A DNA stretch of 64,000 bases from Scilla litardierei (lineage: Eukaryota > Streptophyta > Magnoliopsida > Asparagales > Asparagaceae): positions 34,868,418 through 34,932,417 of the forward strand of contig CM061132.1 of the NCBI GenBank assembly GCA_030789695.1, written 5' to 3'. The notes below the pieces were generated by a model. It was not told the origin of the DNA, did not search any database, and worked only from the letters and a program-made list of their open reading frames with translations. The translations under genes and the position numbers were made by a program. Each line of letters begins with the position of its first letter. Positions within the stretch are counted from its first letter, which is position 1. Below, in pieces: positions 55,050 through 64,000 of the stretch.

Positions 55050-56945
55050 TTCAACCCTCTGAAAGACTCCGGGGCAGGACCAATCCTCGCCACCCAAACC
55101 GGAGAGGGGCACGGGCCGAGCTGCACACTCACTCCCCCCCCAAGAAGACCTCCGGGGCAAGTTCACTGAGCTTGGCCACCCAAACCGGAGCGCCATATGC
55201 GGGGTAGGCGACGGCCCAATACCCGTCCGACTATAGAGGCTGCGGGGAGGCGACGGCCCTATACCCCCCCTCTAAAAGACTCCGGGGCAGGACCAGTCCT
55301 CACCACCCAAACCAGAGAGGGGCACGGGCCGAGCTGCACACTCGCTCCCCCCCAAGAAGACCTCCGGGGCAAGTTCACTGAGCTTGGCCACCCAAACCGG
55401 AGCGCCATATGCGGGGTAGGCGACGGCCCAATACCCGTCCGACTATAGAGGCTGCGGGGAGGCGACGGCCCTATACCCCCCTCTAAAAGATTCCGGGGCA
55501 GGACCAGTCCTCGCCACCCAAACCGGAGAGGGGCACGGACCGAGCTGCGCACTCGCTCCCCCCCCAAGAAGACCTCCGGGGCAAGTTCACTGAGCTTGGC
55601 CACCCAAACCGGAGCGCCATATGCGGGGTAGGCGACGGCCCAATACCCGTCCGACTATAGAGGCTGCGGGGAGGCGACGGCCCTATACCCCCCCTCTAAA
55701 AGACTCCGGGGCAGGACCAGTCCTCGCCACCCAAACCGGAGAGGGGCACGGGCCGAGCTGCAAACTCGCTCCCCCCCCAAGAAGACCTCCGGGGCAAGTT
55801 CACTGAGCTTGGCCACCCAAACCGGAGCGCCATATGCGGGGTAGGCGACGGCCCAATACCCGTCCGACTATAGAGGCTGCGGGGAGGCGACGGCCCTATA
55901 CCCCCCTCTAAAAGACTCCGGGGCAGGACCAGTCCTCGCCACCCAAACCGGAGAGGGGCACGGGCCGAGCTGCAAACTCGCTCCCCCCCCAAGAAGACCT
56001 CCGGGGCAAGTTCACTGAGCTTGGCCACCCAAACCGGAGCGCCATATGCGGGGTAGGCGACGGCCCAATACCCGTCCAACTATAGAGGCTGCGGGGAGGC
56101 GACGGCCCTATACCCCCCCTCTAAAAGACTCCGGGGCAGGACCAGTCCTCGCCACCCAAACCGGAGAGGGGCACGGGCCGAGCTGCACACTCGCTCCCCC
56201 CCCAAGAAGACCTCCGGGGCAAGTTCACTGAGCTTGGCCACCCAAACCGGAGCGCCATATGCGGGGTAGGCGACGGCCCAATACCCGTCCGACTATAGAG
56301 GCTGCGGGGAGGCGACGGCCCTATACCCCCCCTCTAAAAGACTCCGGGGCAGGACCAGTCCTCGCCACCCAAACCGGAGAGGGGCACGGGCCGAGCTGCA
56401 CACTCGCTCCCCCCCAAGAAGACCTCCGGGGCAAGTTCACTGAGCTTGGCCACCCAAACCGGAGCGCCATATGCGGGGTAGGCGACGGCCCAATACCCGT
56501 CCGACTATAGAGGCTGCGGGGAGGCGACGGCCCTATACCCCCCCTCTAAAAGACTCCGGGGCAGGACCAGTCCTCGCCACCCAAACCGGAGAGGGGCACG
56601 GGCCGAGCTGCACACTCGCTCCCCCCCAAGAAGACCTCCGGGGCAAGTTCGCTGAGCTTGGCCACCCAAACCGGAGCGCCATATGCGGGGTAGGCGACGG
56701 CCCAATACCCGTCCGACTATAGAGGTGGCGGGGAGGCGACGGCCCTATACCCCCCCTCTAAAAGACTCCGGCGCAGGACCAGTCCTCGCCACCCAAACCG
56801 GAGAGGGGCACGGGCCGAGCTGCACACTCGCTCCCCCCCAAGAAGACCTCCGGGGCAAGTCCACTGGGCTTGGCCACCCAAACCGGAGCGCCATATGCGG
56901 GGTAGGCGATGGCCCAATACCCGTCCGACTATAGAGGTTGTGGGA
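55050..56945 (+). repeat. Nine-unit ~212-bp tandem array, element C
   Basis: Units start near 55061, 55274, 55485, 55698, 55910, 56122, 56336, 56548 and 56759 (marker AAAGACTCCGGGGCAGGACC). Each unit has two related halves, both with CTCCGGGGCA...CACCCAAACCGGAG: one followed by GGGGCACGGGCCGAGCTGCA, the other by CGCCATATGCGGGGTAGGCG. Units are almost identical, differing mainly in C-run lengths and single bases, so expansion or homogenisation is recent. Open frames of 60-130 codons on both strands are repeat artefacts. Confidence 0.95.
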
Positions 56946-56989
56946 AGGCGTCGACACGTGCCGCATCAGCCCGAGCATCAAGTTGAGGA

Positions 56990-58492
56990 TCTGTGTAAAG
57001 AAACACCAAAGAATAGACCCATTTAGGGCGAAAGATAAAACCCGCCGAAAGACGTCACCCGTCTTACATAACATACCTGGACGCCATGCATCACTGCGGT
57101 CCCGCACAGACCCTCAGGCTCCACCGCTTCTAGCGCCACCTTGTCGCGAGGCAGGAAGATGTTTTCCGCCAGCCTCGCCGCCACGCTACCATCCTCAAAC
57201 ACGGACTCATTGTTCGCCACTTTGTACCGCGCTCGATGAAGCTCCCCGTCGGGACAGCCCTCGACATCGGCCCTCTTGGCCTTAAACTTGGCCAGGGCGG
57301 CCTCACAGTGGGGGTCGGTTGTCGGCCTCTCGAGACCAAACATGGGACAAACATAAGGCCAATGGTCCCATCCTCCTGATCCGGTCGGGCCGCTCGACGC
57401 CTCAACCCCATGCGACTGACCGCTGGGATCCGCCCCCTCGCCCCCTGCAGGCGCCATGGGGCTAGGCGAAGTCATTCGGGGCAGTTCCCCCCCTCCCCCT
57501 GTCGACCCTTCTTCGTCGCCCTCCAGGTCGATGATGGGGTCCGCCACACCATCCCCTGTCGACCTCTTCCTCCTCTTCGTTGACGCCGGCACCCTAGTCG
57601 AGCTCCCGGCCCCTCCTTCCGCTCGCGCCCTCTTAGGGCCACCTCTCGTCGTCGATCGCCCCGCCTGATCCGTGGCCCTCCGCATCATTTCCTCAAGGGA
57701 TAGACTCATCGTGCCACCTGCCAAAGAGAGAAAGTTCAGCGTAAGCATATCAGGCGCAGGACCACCCAAATATTCTGTACCTTCGGGCCAAATATAGGCT
57801 GTTATCATCTCAGGCCGAGATAACGTCCGATAATTTCGGCCCTCTGCTGGTATAGCCATTAAAGTCTGGGCCACCAACTTCTCCTCGTCCCCCAATTCCA
57901 CCACCTCTCTCGCCTCGGGATTCAGCTCGGCCCAATCAGCCCTTATCAGCACTCCCTCCGGCACCTCCACAAACACATACTGCTGGCGCCACAATTTAAT
58001 TTTGCCAGGCAACCCTTTGATGAGCGGATGCGTCCTCTTCGCGGATAAATAGTAGCACGATCCATACCTCTTGACCAAGAAGAAGTGGCGAAATAAGGAC
58101 AGGGACGGATTAACCTGATTGCTTACACACAGCACTAGGAACCCCACAATGGCACTGATGGCATTGGGCATCAGACGATACAGCGGCAGTTCCAGGAAGT
58201 TCAACACTTCCAGCATGAACGGATGAGGGGGAAAGCGCAAACCCTGCTCAAATGAAGAGACGTACACTCCAACCTCCCGGTCCCCCGCAAAACACACCCT
58301 TTCCTGCGGCTCCGGTTCACGAACCGAGTATGGCGGCCTGACGTACTTTGCGAAGATCTCCCCAATGGATTTCCTCAGCACCGACTTCACTCCCGCGATC
58401 TCGACGGGCACCCCTCCGGTCTCCGAGGCTGAACTTCCCTCCCCAACTCCCCCAGAACCCTGACCCAGAATCGGAGACATCGTGGAAGACAT
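56990..58492 (-). CDS. Antisense gene 1 of element C (Transposase_28-like), third exon replaced by array
   Basis: Exon 1 is 58492-57781 (ATG, MSSTMSPILGQGSGG). It carries the domain: VGVYVSSFEQGLRFPPHPFM, LNFLELPLYRLMPNAISAIV, then NPSLSLFRHFFLVKR, ending WPEG. A 63-nt in-frame GT-AG intron (57780-57718) follows, then exon 2 (57717-57077) with proline/serine-rich sequence, a HWPYVCPMFGLERP stretch and ESVFEDGSVAARLAENIFLP, ending CGTAVMHGVQ. A second intron (57076-56991) leads to a short exon 3 that runs straight into the 212-bp array on its minus strand, so the coiled-coil exon of A, B and gene 2 is missing. Exon phases match those of B. Function unknown. Confidence 0.72.
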
Positions 58493-59580
58493 TAGTCAAA
58501 TGGGCGTCTTACCTAACGGGTGCTGCCGCCTCGGACTCTCGCTTTGCTCCGCCGACCGCTCCTACGAGAACAGCTCTGGAAGGGATTCTTAATCCTCTTA
58601 CAAACCCTAGCTCCTCGACATTCAACCTTTTTTACCCCCCCACAGGTTATATATCTCTAAAGCGGTCCCGCAAAACATCGGCATCGTGACCGTCGAACCA
58701 ACGACACGCGTCACCAATCTGGGTCATGTCCATCACCAACCCACGTGTTCTGCCGCTTCGCGTCCCGTCAAAACCATCAGTTGCGCCACGTGTCGTAACC
58801 ACAGTGGTCGGGCCGCCTCGGTTCCCGCCCGCCGTCGATTCGCCAGGATGACGTCAAGTCAGACGACCGCCAACAAATCCCGCCCAAATCCCTACGAAAT
58901 GATTACCCTCTTTTGAAATTACCCCACGATATCGCCGCTAGAGCCAAGATTTGGTCCGGCCTCCGACAGTCCGGCCAAATCATGGAACCAACGCCAGACC
59001 CAAGATTTGGTCCGGCCTCCGAATTTTTGGTCCGGCCTCCGACAGTCCGGCCAAATCATGGAACCAACGCCATACCCACGATTTGGTCCGGCCTCCGACA
59101 GTCCGGCCAAATCATGGAACCAACGCCATACCCAAGATTGGATCCGGCCTCCGACAGTCCGGCCAAAACACCCTCAGAGTTGGACCCAATATTTGGTCTA
59201 ACACCCGCCAGTACGGCCAAAGCAGGAGCTTCCCTCGCATCATTGCCATTTCCGCTCCCCTTCGGCCCGGCCGTCGCGGGAACCCATCTCAATTCCAACA
59301 CTTGGCACGGACGCCCAAGCAAACGAACAGAGACCGTGACTCATCTCAACTCCCCTCTACCGGGATCCCCGGCAGAGCGAAGTTGGGGGCAATCACATCC
59401 CCACAAATCGTATATTCTACGGGCTAACCTTACACGAATACAGTCTGGCACAAAACAATCAAAATTTATTTACTCAAACCGCTAACCCTTACATGGAACC
59501 TTTGACTCCCCACCCACTACAACAACACATCGCTCATAACCCCATCACAAGAAGTTACGGCCCTCCCCGAACCCACGCTT
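58493..59580. other. Spacer between the two antisense genes, with promoter region of gene 1
   Basis: Non-coding, including the leader and promoter of gene 1 on the minus strand and the 3' end of gene 2. It holds the short array at 58945-59167. No further gene is supported. Confidence 0.5.
58945..59167 (+). repeat. Short ~56-bp tandem repeat between antisense genes
   Basis: Four to five units with TTTGGTCCGGCCTCCGACAG and AAATCATGGAACCAACGCC recur at about 55-56 bp, one of them partial (near 59025). They are unrelated in sequence to the other arrays of the window. Confidence 0.85.
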
Positions 59581-61584
59581 CTAGCGGCGCCGCTTCTCGA
59601 CCGACCGCTCCCTCACATCCTTGACCACTTGCCGAATCGCCGCCTCCTTAGCCTCTTGCAGCATCGGCACAACATGCTCGTCATGATACCGGCGGATAGC
59701 GGCTTCGACCAGCTTGCCCTCAGCGTCCCGCTTATCCTCCAGTCGCCGCACCGCTAGACCCTTCTCCCTCTTCTCGGCCGCCAGAGCGACCTTTAGGTCC
59801 TCAATCTGCTGCCTCTACAACCCGATCACAGACTCCTTGCTGGCAACTTCCGAGGTATATTTCGCCCGAATATCATCCCTCTCTCGCGTTATCTCTTGAA
59901 GCTGCTTCTCGACCGCCGCTTTGGACAAATCGAAGTACGCAGCCCGCCCCTTCTCCACGCCGTAGGCCTCCCTAACCCTCTCCAGCTCCGCCTCCGTGTC
60001 CCTCAGCTTCTCCTTGACCTCGCCAAGGTTCTCCCTCGCTTCACGCAGGGCCACCCAGGTGGCGACCGCGGCGGGACGGCCCCGCAGGGCTAGCACGTTC
60101 GTAAGCATCTGCTTAAACCTTGAATCAGTGAGACATGGGCACACAAAGCCGGCGTGCGAGTAAAGAAAACCAGCTTACCTGTACGACGTGCCATATAGCC
60201 GAGCCACACAGCCGCTCCACCCCCACGCGAGTCAACGACTCACGATCGCGCGGCAACTCGCAATACTCGGCGAGCCGCGCCGCCACTCCCGCATCTTCGA
60301 ATACCGACTCGTCGCGGCTGACTCGAAAGGGAAACTTGCGGAGATGGTCATCAGGGTACGCCTCGACCTCTTCTCGGGTCCTCTTAAAACGAATGAGAGC
60401 GCCCTCACAGGCTTGACTCGATGACGCCCCCATTTCCCGTAAAGGGATCCCGTATGGCCACTTCTGAACCACATGCGCCCGGCGGGGCACAACCACCTCG
60501 GATACCCGCGGGGGGACGGAGGGTCGGACCCCTCCCTCGGGCACGCCCTCGGGACGATCCTCGCTGGACCCACCGGCGGAGCGGTCTCGTCCGACTGACG
60601 TCCGTCCTGGGTGCAATCTCTCCCCCCGGGGGGCCCCGCCCCCACGGTCCGGGGATCCCGCCTCACTAGCCGCCCCCTTGCCTTTCCCGCGAGGATCAGT
60701 ACCCCCCGAGGTCGGGGCACCGGCCGAACCAGACACCACCTCCGGCTCCCTCATCGGGTCTTCGCCTGAAAGGAAAAGAAAGACCATCAGGGCGAGCCTA
60801 GCCCAAAGATTAACAAAACGTCAAAGATACCTAGGGCCCAAAAGTCCTGGGCGAGCCGACTGCTTTGCGTCAGACTCGCCCAATGACGACACGCCTCGGG
60901 CAGCTCCCTCAAAATCTGAGCTTTGACAATATCCTCCCCAGTCAGCTCCACCCCTTCATTCACGAAAGGATTCCGCGCCCCCCAATTCGACGTCAGCGCC
61001 ACGTCACTTGGCACCGTCACGAAGACGAACTCCCTCATCCAATCGCCGACATCATCAGGCACCTCGAGGATGAGTTCTCGCCCTCTCCTGGCGCAAACGC
61101 GATGATACACCCCCCATTTCCGAACCACGAAGAAATGCTGAAACAACGCCAAGGAGGGACTCAAGGAGCAAGCGAGACACAAAACGACAAACCCCACTAA
61201 CAGGCCCCAGGAACGGGGCGCTAAGGCGAATATCAGCAGCTCCAGGAAATTCAGCAAGTGAAACAAATACGGGTGGATCGGAAAGCGGAGCCCCAACTCA
61301 AAGGACCGGACATAGACCCCGACCTCATCATTCCCCGGTGAGCTCACTGCTTCCCCCGACCCGGGAACCCGCACCTCATAGGGTTGTCGCACAAACCGCA
61401 CGCGAATCTCCCGGATGTTGATCCTATCCAACCTGCGTCGGGAGGACTCAATGTCTCTCGGTGCAACGGATAACCATGACCATCTTTCCCTGATCCGCTG
61501 CACCCCCGGCTGCGATGCCCCCTCGCACGCCGACTCTTCCTCCCCCACCCGGCTACTCCCTCCAATCTCGAATCGAGAAGCCAT
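59581..61584 (-). pseudogene. Antisense gene 2 of element C (Transposase_28-like), three exons, one nonsense codon
   Basis: Likely ATG 61584 (MASRFEIGGSSRVGEEESAC). Exon 1 (61584-60831) has VGVYVRSFELGLRFPIHPYL, LLNFLELLIFALAPRSWG, VGFVVLCLACSLSPSLALFQ and ends in WALG. Intron 1 is 60830-60766 (65 nt, phase 1). Exon 2 (60765-60179) has a basic/proline-rich part, then KWPYGIPLREMG, DESVFEDAGVAARLAEYCEL and AIWHVVQ. Intron 2 (60178 to about 60109, phase 0) leads to a coiled-coil exon 3 ending at TAG 59583-59581. These exons give one frame of 623 codons interrupted only by TAG at 59817-59815. It is clearly diverged from gene 1, so it is not a fresh duplicate. Confidence 0.72.
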
Positions 61585-62074
61585 TGATCGGAAAGGAAGG
61601 AAATTGATTGTTGTTACCTGTTGCTCCCTTGAACCTGGCAGACGATCGGAAGAAGACGGCCGGCGACGGAAGGGACAGGTTAGCCAGTAAGCTCCAAATA
61701 GAAAAATCAAGCGCCGGAGGAGAATCGGAGAAAGACAGAAAATTCCCGCCGACCACCTCCCAGACCATTTTAGGCGGTACAGGGGGCCCCCGGGCCATCT
61801 CGGCCGTCAAACTTTCACCACGCGGCGCCCATCGAGACATCCCCGACGCCTCGACTGGCGTGAGAGTCACCTCATCCACGTGTCGCAAACTCAATCGCAG
61901 AGACGCTTCGTTTTCTTCAAATCGCAATGATGACCACTGAAGTGGGAGTTCCGAAGCCGCCGCCGTCACAACCCGGTGGGTCCAAGGCCCACATTGAGGG
62001 TCCGGAATGTTGGATATGATTCGCCCTCCGAGCCGAGTCGGGCTGCCGCCTCAGACTCGAAGGCCGGGGGCAAT
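61585..62074. other. Upstream region of antisense gene 2 and polypurine tract, element C
   Basis: Presumed promoter and leader of gene 2 on the minus strand. The last bases, AAGGCCGGGGGCAAT, are the plus-strand priming tract adjoining the 3' LTR. Confidence 0.55.
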
Positions 62075-63155
62075 TGTTACGACCTAAAGATCATAATAGC
62101 CCGACTCCCGCCCGGATCCGCTAACATACCCCTTTAGCTCGCCCTTTAACACTCAGGGCCGCCGCCCCGAGGACCCGGGCCATCATGGAGATAGGCACGC
62201 CTTACGGCGCCCCCCCCGAAATGGCCGAGGCGAGCAACTGTAGCCGGCCGAGGTGAACAACCGCGGCCGCCCGGCCCATCGGGGTAGCGCGCTTGGGGAC
62301 GCTTGGGTATCAAGGCCAAGCCTACGGACGGGCGTGGTCGGGCCGGACTACCCCCGACCGGAACGGCCCGTCCGATTCCCACGAACCGCGGCGCCTAAAA
62401 TAAGCCAGACCTTTAGTTCGACGCTAACGACAAACAGCCTAGGACAAAGGCACAACTGACACATACGTCACCCGACCGCCTGACAAAGCACCCCCAGGCG
62501 GCAGACCTGACCGGCGGTTGGTGCTTTCGGCCCTGACATCCCGGCAAAAGCACCTCTTGGCCGTTGCGCCGCCTGACAGAGGCAGGTCAGAAACTCATGT
62601 TCCCGATGTCCTTGTCCGAAGCTTCCGCTGACAACCGAGCCAGCTCAGCGTGCCAAGTCATCATCCGTCAGGTATAAATACTCCCCCCTCCTCTTACGAA
62701 AGGATGATGCTACAGAATTCTCTCTCATTCAACTATTCACACACGAGTGCAAAGGTCTTCCATATCTTTGTTCTCCCACCTATAGCTCGCCACGCGCGGT
62801 CGACACACCGTTAGTCCGACCGGCGTGACCAGCCCCCCATTTTAAGCCCTATCACTGACTTAGGCATCGGAGGGGCTAAGGGTTGAACCCCCAACCCAGC
62901 CCTTCTGACGAGTTGTTCGTGTTGCAGGAGAGCTCGCCTATCAACACCAGTCGGCGTCACCCCCCTGCCGTTCAACCTTGTCCAGCCGCATCCGGCGAGA
63001 TTCAGCCCCGCGACCGTCACTGGCGTCGAGATCGACTTCTTCACCCCACTAATCGCTTGTCAAATAGCCTACCTAAACCCCCTACTCCACATAACCACCG
63101 TGCCCTTGGTTCCCATTAATACAAATTCATTGTACGCGAGTTCCACCTCGTAACA
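62075..63155 (+). repeat. 3' LTR of element C
   Basis: 1081 bp, about 99% identical to 51031-52109. TATA box at 62673-62680; conserved box near 62854. It is followed by the duplicated target CTACC. Confidence 0.94.
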
Positions 63156-64000
63156 CTACCTATTCATCCTGGCGGTACCAAGATGTACAAGGACCTTCGT
63201 CTGAACTTTTGGTGGTATTGAATGAATAGAAGCGTGGCTCGAAGTGTTGCTAAGTGCCTTGTGTGTCAGCAAGTGAGGGCTGAACATCATCGCATTGCTG
63301 GAGTGCTTCAACCCCTGTCGATTCCAGAGTAGAAATGGCAGCACATCACTATGGATTTTGTGACTGGACTACCTCAGAGCACTAAGCAGAATGATGCAAT
63401 TTGGGTGATCGTTGACCGATTAACCAAATCAGCACATTTCATACCCTTCCGAGTGGGACAATCTACGAAAATACTTGCTAAGAAGTATATGGAGGTAATA
63501 ATCTATCATATACCTTTAAAACTTCCTTCTAGTATACGTTGTGATGTAATCGATAGTCGTGCAGGAGATTATTCGATTGCATGGAGTTCCTGTGAGCATC
63601 ATCTCTGACCGGGACACTTGATTCACATCTCAGTTTTGGAAGAGTCTGCAATCCAATTTAGGTACCAGTCTTAGTTTCAGCACAGCGTATCACCTACAGA
63701 TGGATGGCCAATCAGAGCATACCATCCAGATATTGGAGGACATGTTACGAGCTTGCATGCTAGACTTCAAAGGCTCGTAGGAAGATCATCTACACTTGGT
63801 AGATTTTTCCTACAACAATTGCTACCAAGCCAGCATTGGCATGGCTCCATTCGCAGCACTCTACGGAATAAAGTGTCGATCCCCTCTGAGTTGGGATGAC
63901 ATTGGTGATCGAGAATTATTGGGACCTGAGATGATTGTTGAAACAATGGATGTAGTGCGTAATATTAGAGACAAGCTACGCATTGCACAAGACCGGTACA
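63156..64000 (+). pseudogene. pol: Chromovirus integrase, continuation of element E (partial)
   Basis: After the duplicated CTACC the polyprotein resumes: IHPGGTKMYKDLR and a degenerate HHCC finger (CLVCQQVRAEHH). The catalytic core follows with MDFVTGLPQSTKQNDA and VDRLTKSAHFIPF (first aspartate in MDF). The second part runs with HGVPVSIISDRD near 63575-63610 and then FSTAYHLQMDGQSEHTIQ. A GMAPFAALYGIKCRSPLSWD stretch follows near 63840. Stops (near 63219, 63331 and 63778) and a frame change at the insertion site show it was dead or dying. The window ends before the chromodomain and 3' LTR. Confidence 0.88.

Larger units (their letters stand above)
51031..63155 (+). mobile_element. Complete non-autonomous Tat-type element C, inserted in the chromovirus
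   Basis: The 12,125-bp element is flanked by perfect CTACC duplications (51026-51030, 63156-63160). LTRs are 51031-52109 and 62075-63155 and differ by about eleven substitutions (my count, ~1%). Order: LTR, primer site, gag-protease, 212-bp tandem array, antisense gene 1, spacer, antisense gene 2, purine tract, LTR. Reverse transcriptase, RNase H and integrase are absent. Two antisense genes in one element is unusual. The insertion splits the integrase zinc-finger region of element E. Confidence 0.94.

Noticed and set aside
55197..56934. Series of 60-127 codon frames (GRRRPNTRPTIEAAG type) in element C
   Set aside because: They are translations of the 212-bp array, repeated once per unit.
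1..64000. tRNA, rRNA or other structured RNA genes
   Set aside because: No tRNA A/B boxes in cloverleaf context or rRNA sequence were recognised; tRNA-like strings are primer-binding sites only.

Overview
This window is plant nuclear DNA made almost entirely of nested LTR retrotransposons, with one recognisable host gene fragment. The evidence is Ty3/gypsy elements of Tat and chromovirus type, Ty1/copia elements of SIRE-like type, a PIF/Harbinger-type MITE, plant-style TATA boxes and GT-AG introns, and the first exon of a Lunapark-like ER-shaping protein. A flowering plant is certain enough; I cannot name the species.

Layout. (1) 1-5710: 3' end of a Tat-type Ty3/gypsy element (A): integrase end, tandem-repeat array, spliced antisense gene and 3' LTR. 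(2) 5711-8225: AT-rich sequence, nothing recognised. (3) 8226-15720: complete non-autonomous Tat element (B) with target-site duplication (TSD) AGGCG; it has gag, a 90-bp array and an intact antisense gene, but no reverse transcriptase or integrase. (4) 15721-17616: host DNA with Lunapark-like exon 1 (minus strand) and a MITE. (5) 17617-27879: a Tat solo LTR (TSD GCTGT) broken by a SIRE-like solo LTR, which is broken by a young non-autonomous copia element on the minus strand. (6) 27880-29426: degenerate LTR-like DNA. (7) 29427-44429: a deleted Tat element family (F) in LTR-internal-LTR-internal-LTR order. Its last LTR is split by an 8.8-kb LARD (35343-44152, TSD GAGTT) with 3.4-kb LTRs and no retrotransposon genes. 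(8) 44957-64000: a decayed chromovirus (E). A 12.1-kb Tat element (C, 51031-63155, TSD CTACC) is inserted in its integrase; C has gag-protease, a 212-bp array and two antisense genes.

How the parts work together. The Tat elements share one plan: LTR, TGGCGCCGTCTGTGGGAAC primer site, gag (with or without pol), a tandem-repeat array, an antisense multi-exon gene, a purine tract ending GGGGGCAAT, and LTR. B and C keep gag and the antisense gene but lack polymerase and integrase, so they would need enzymes supplied by an autonomous relative. Paired LTRs differ by roughly 0.15% (LARD), 0.6% (copia), 0.8% (B) and 1% (C) by eye, so these insertions are recent.

The most interesting signals are the conserved three-exon antisense gene (present twice in C), a sequence motif shared by three tandem arrays of different period, dense palindromic CAGTCGACTG-type repeats in the copia LTRs, and an amplified three-LTR deletion derivative.
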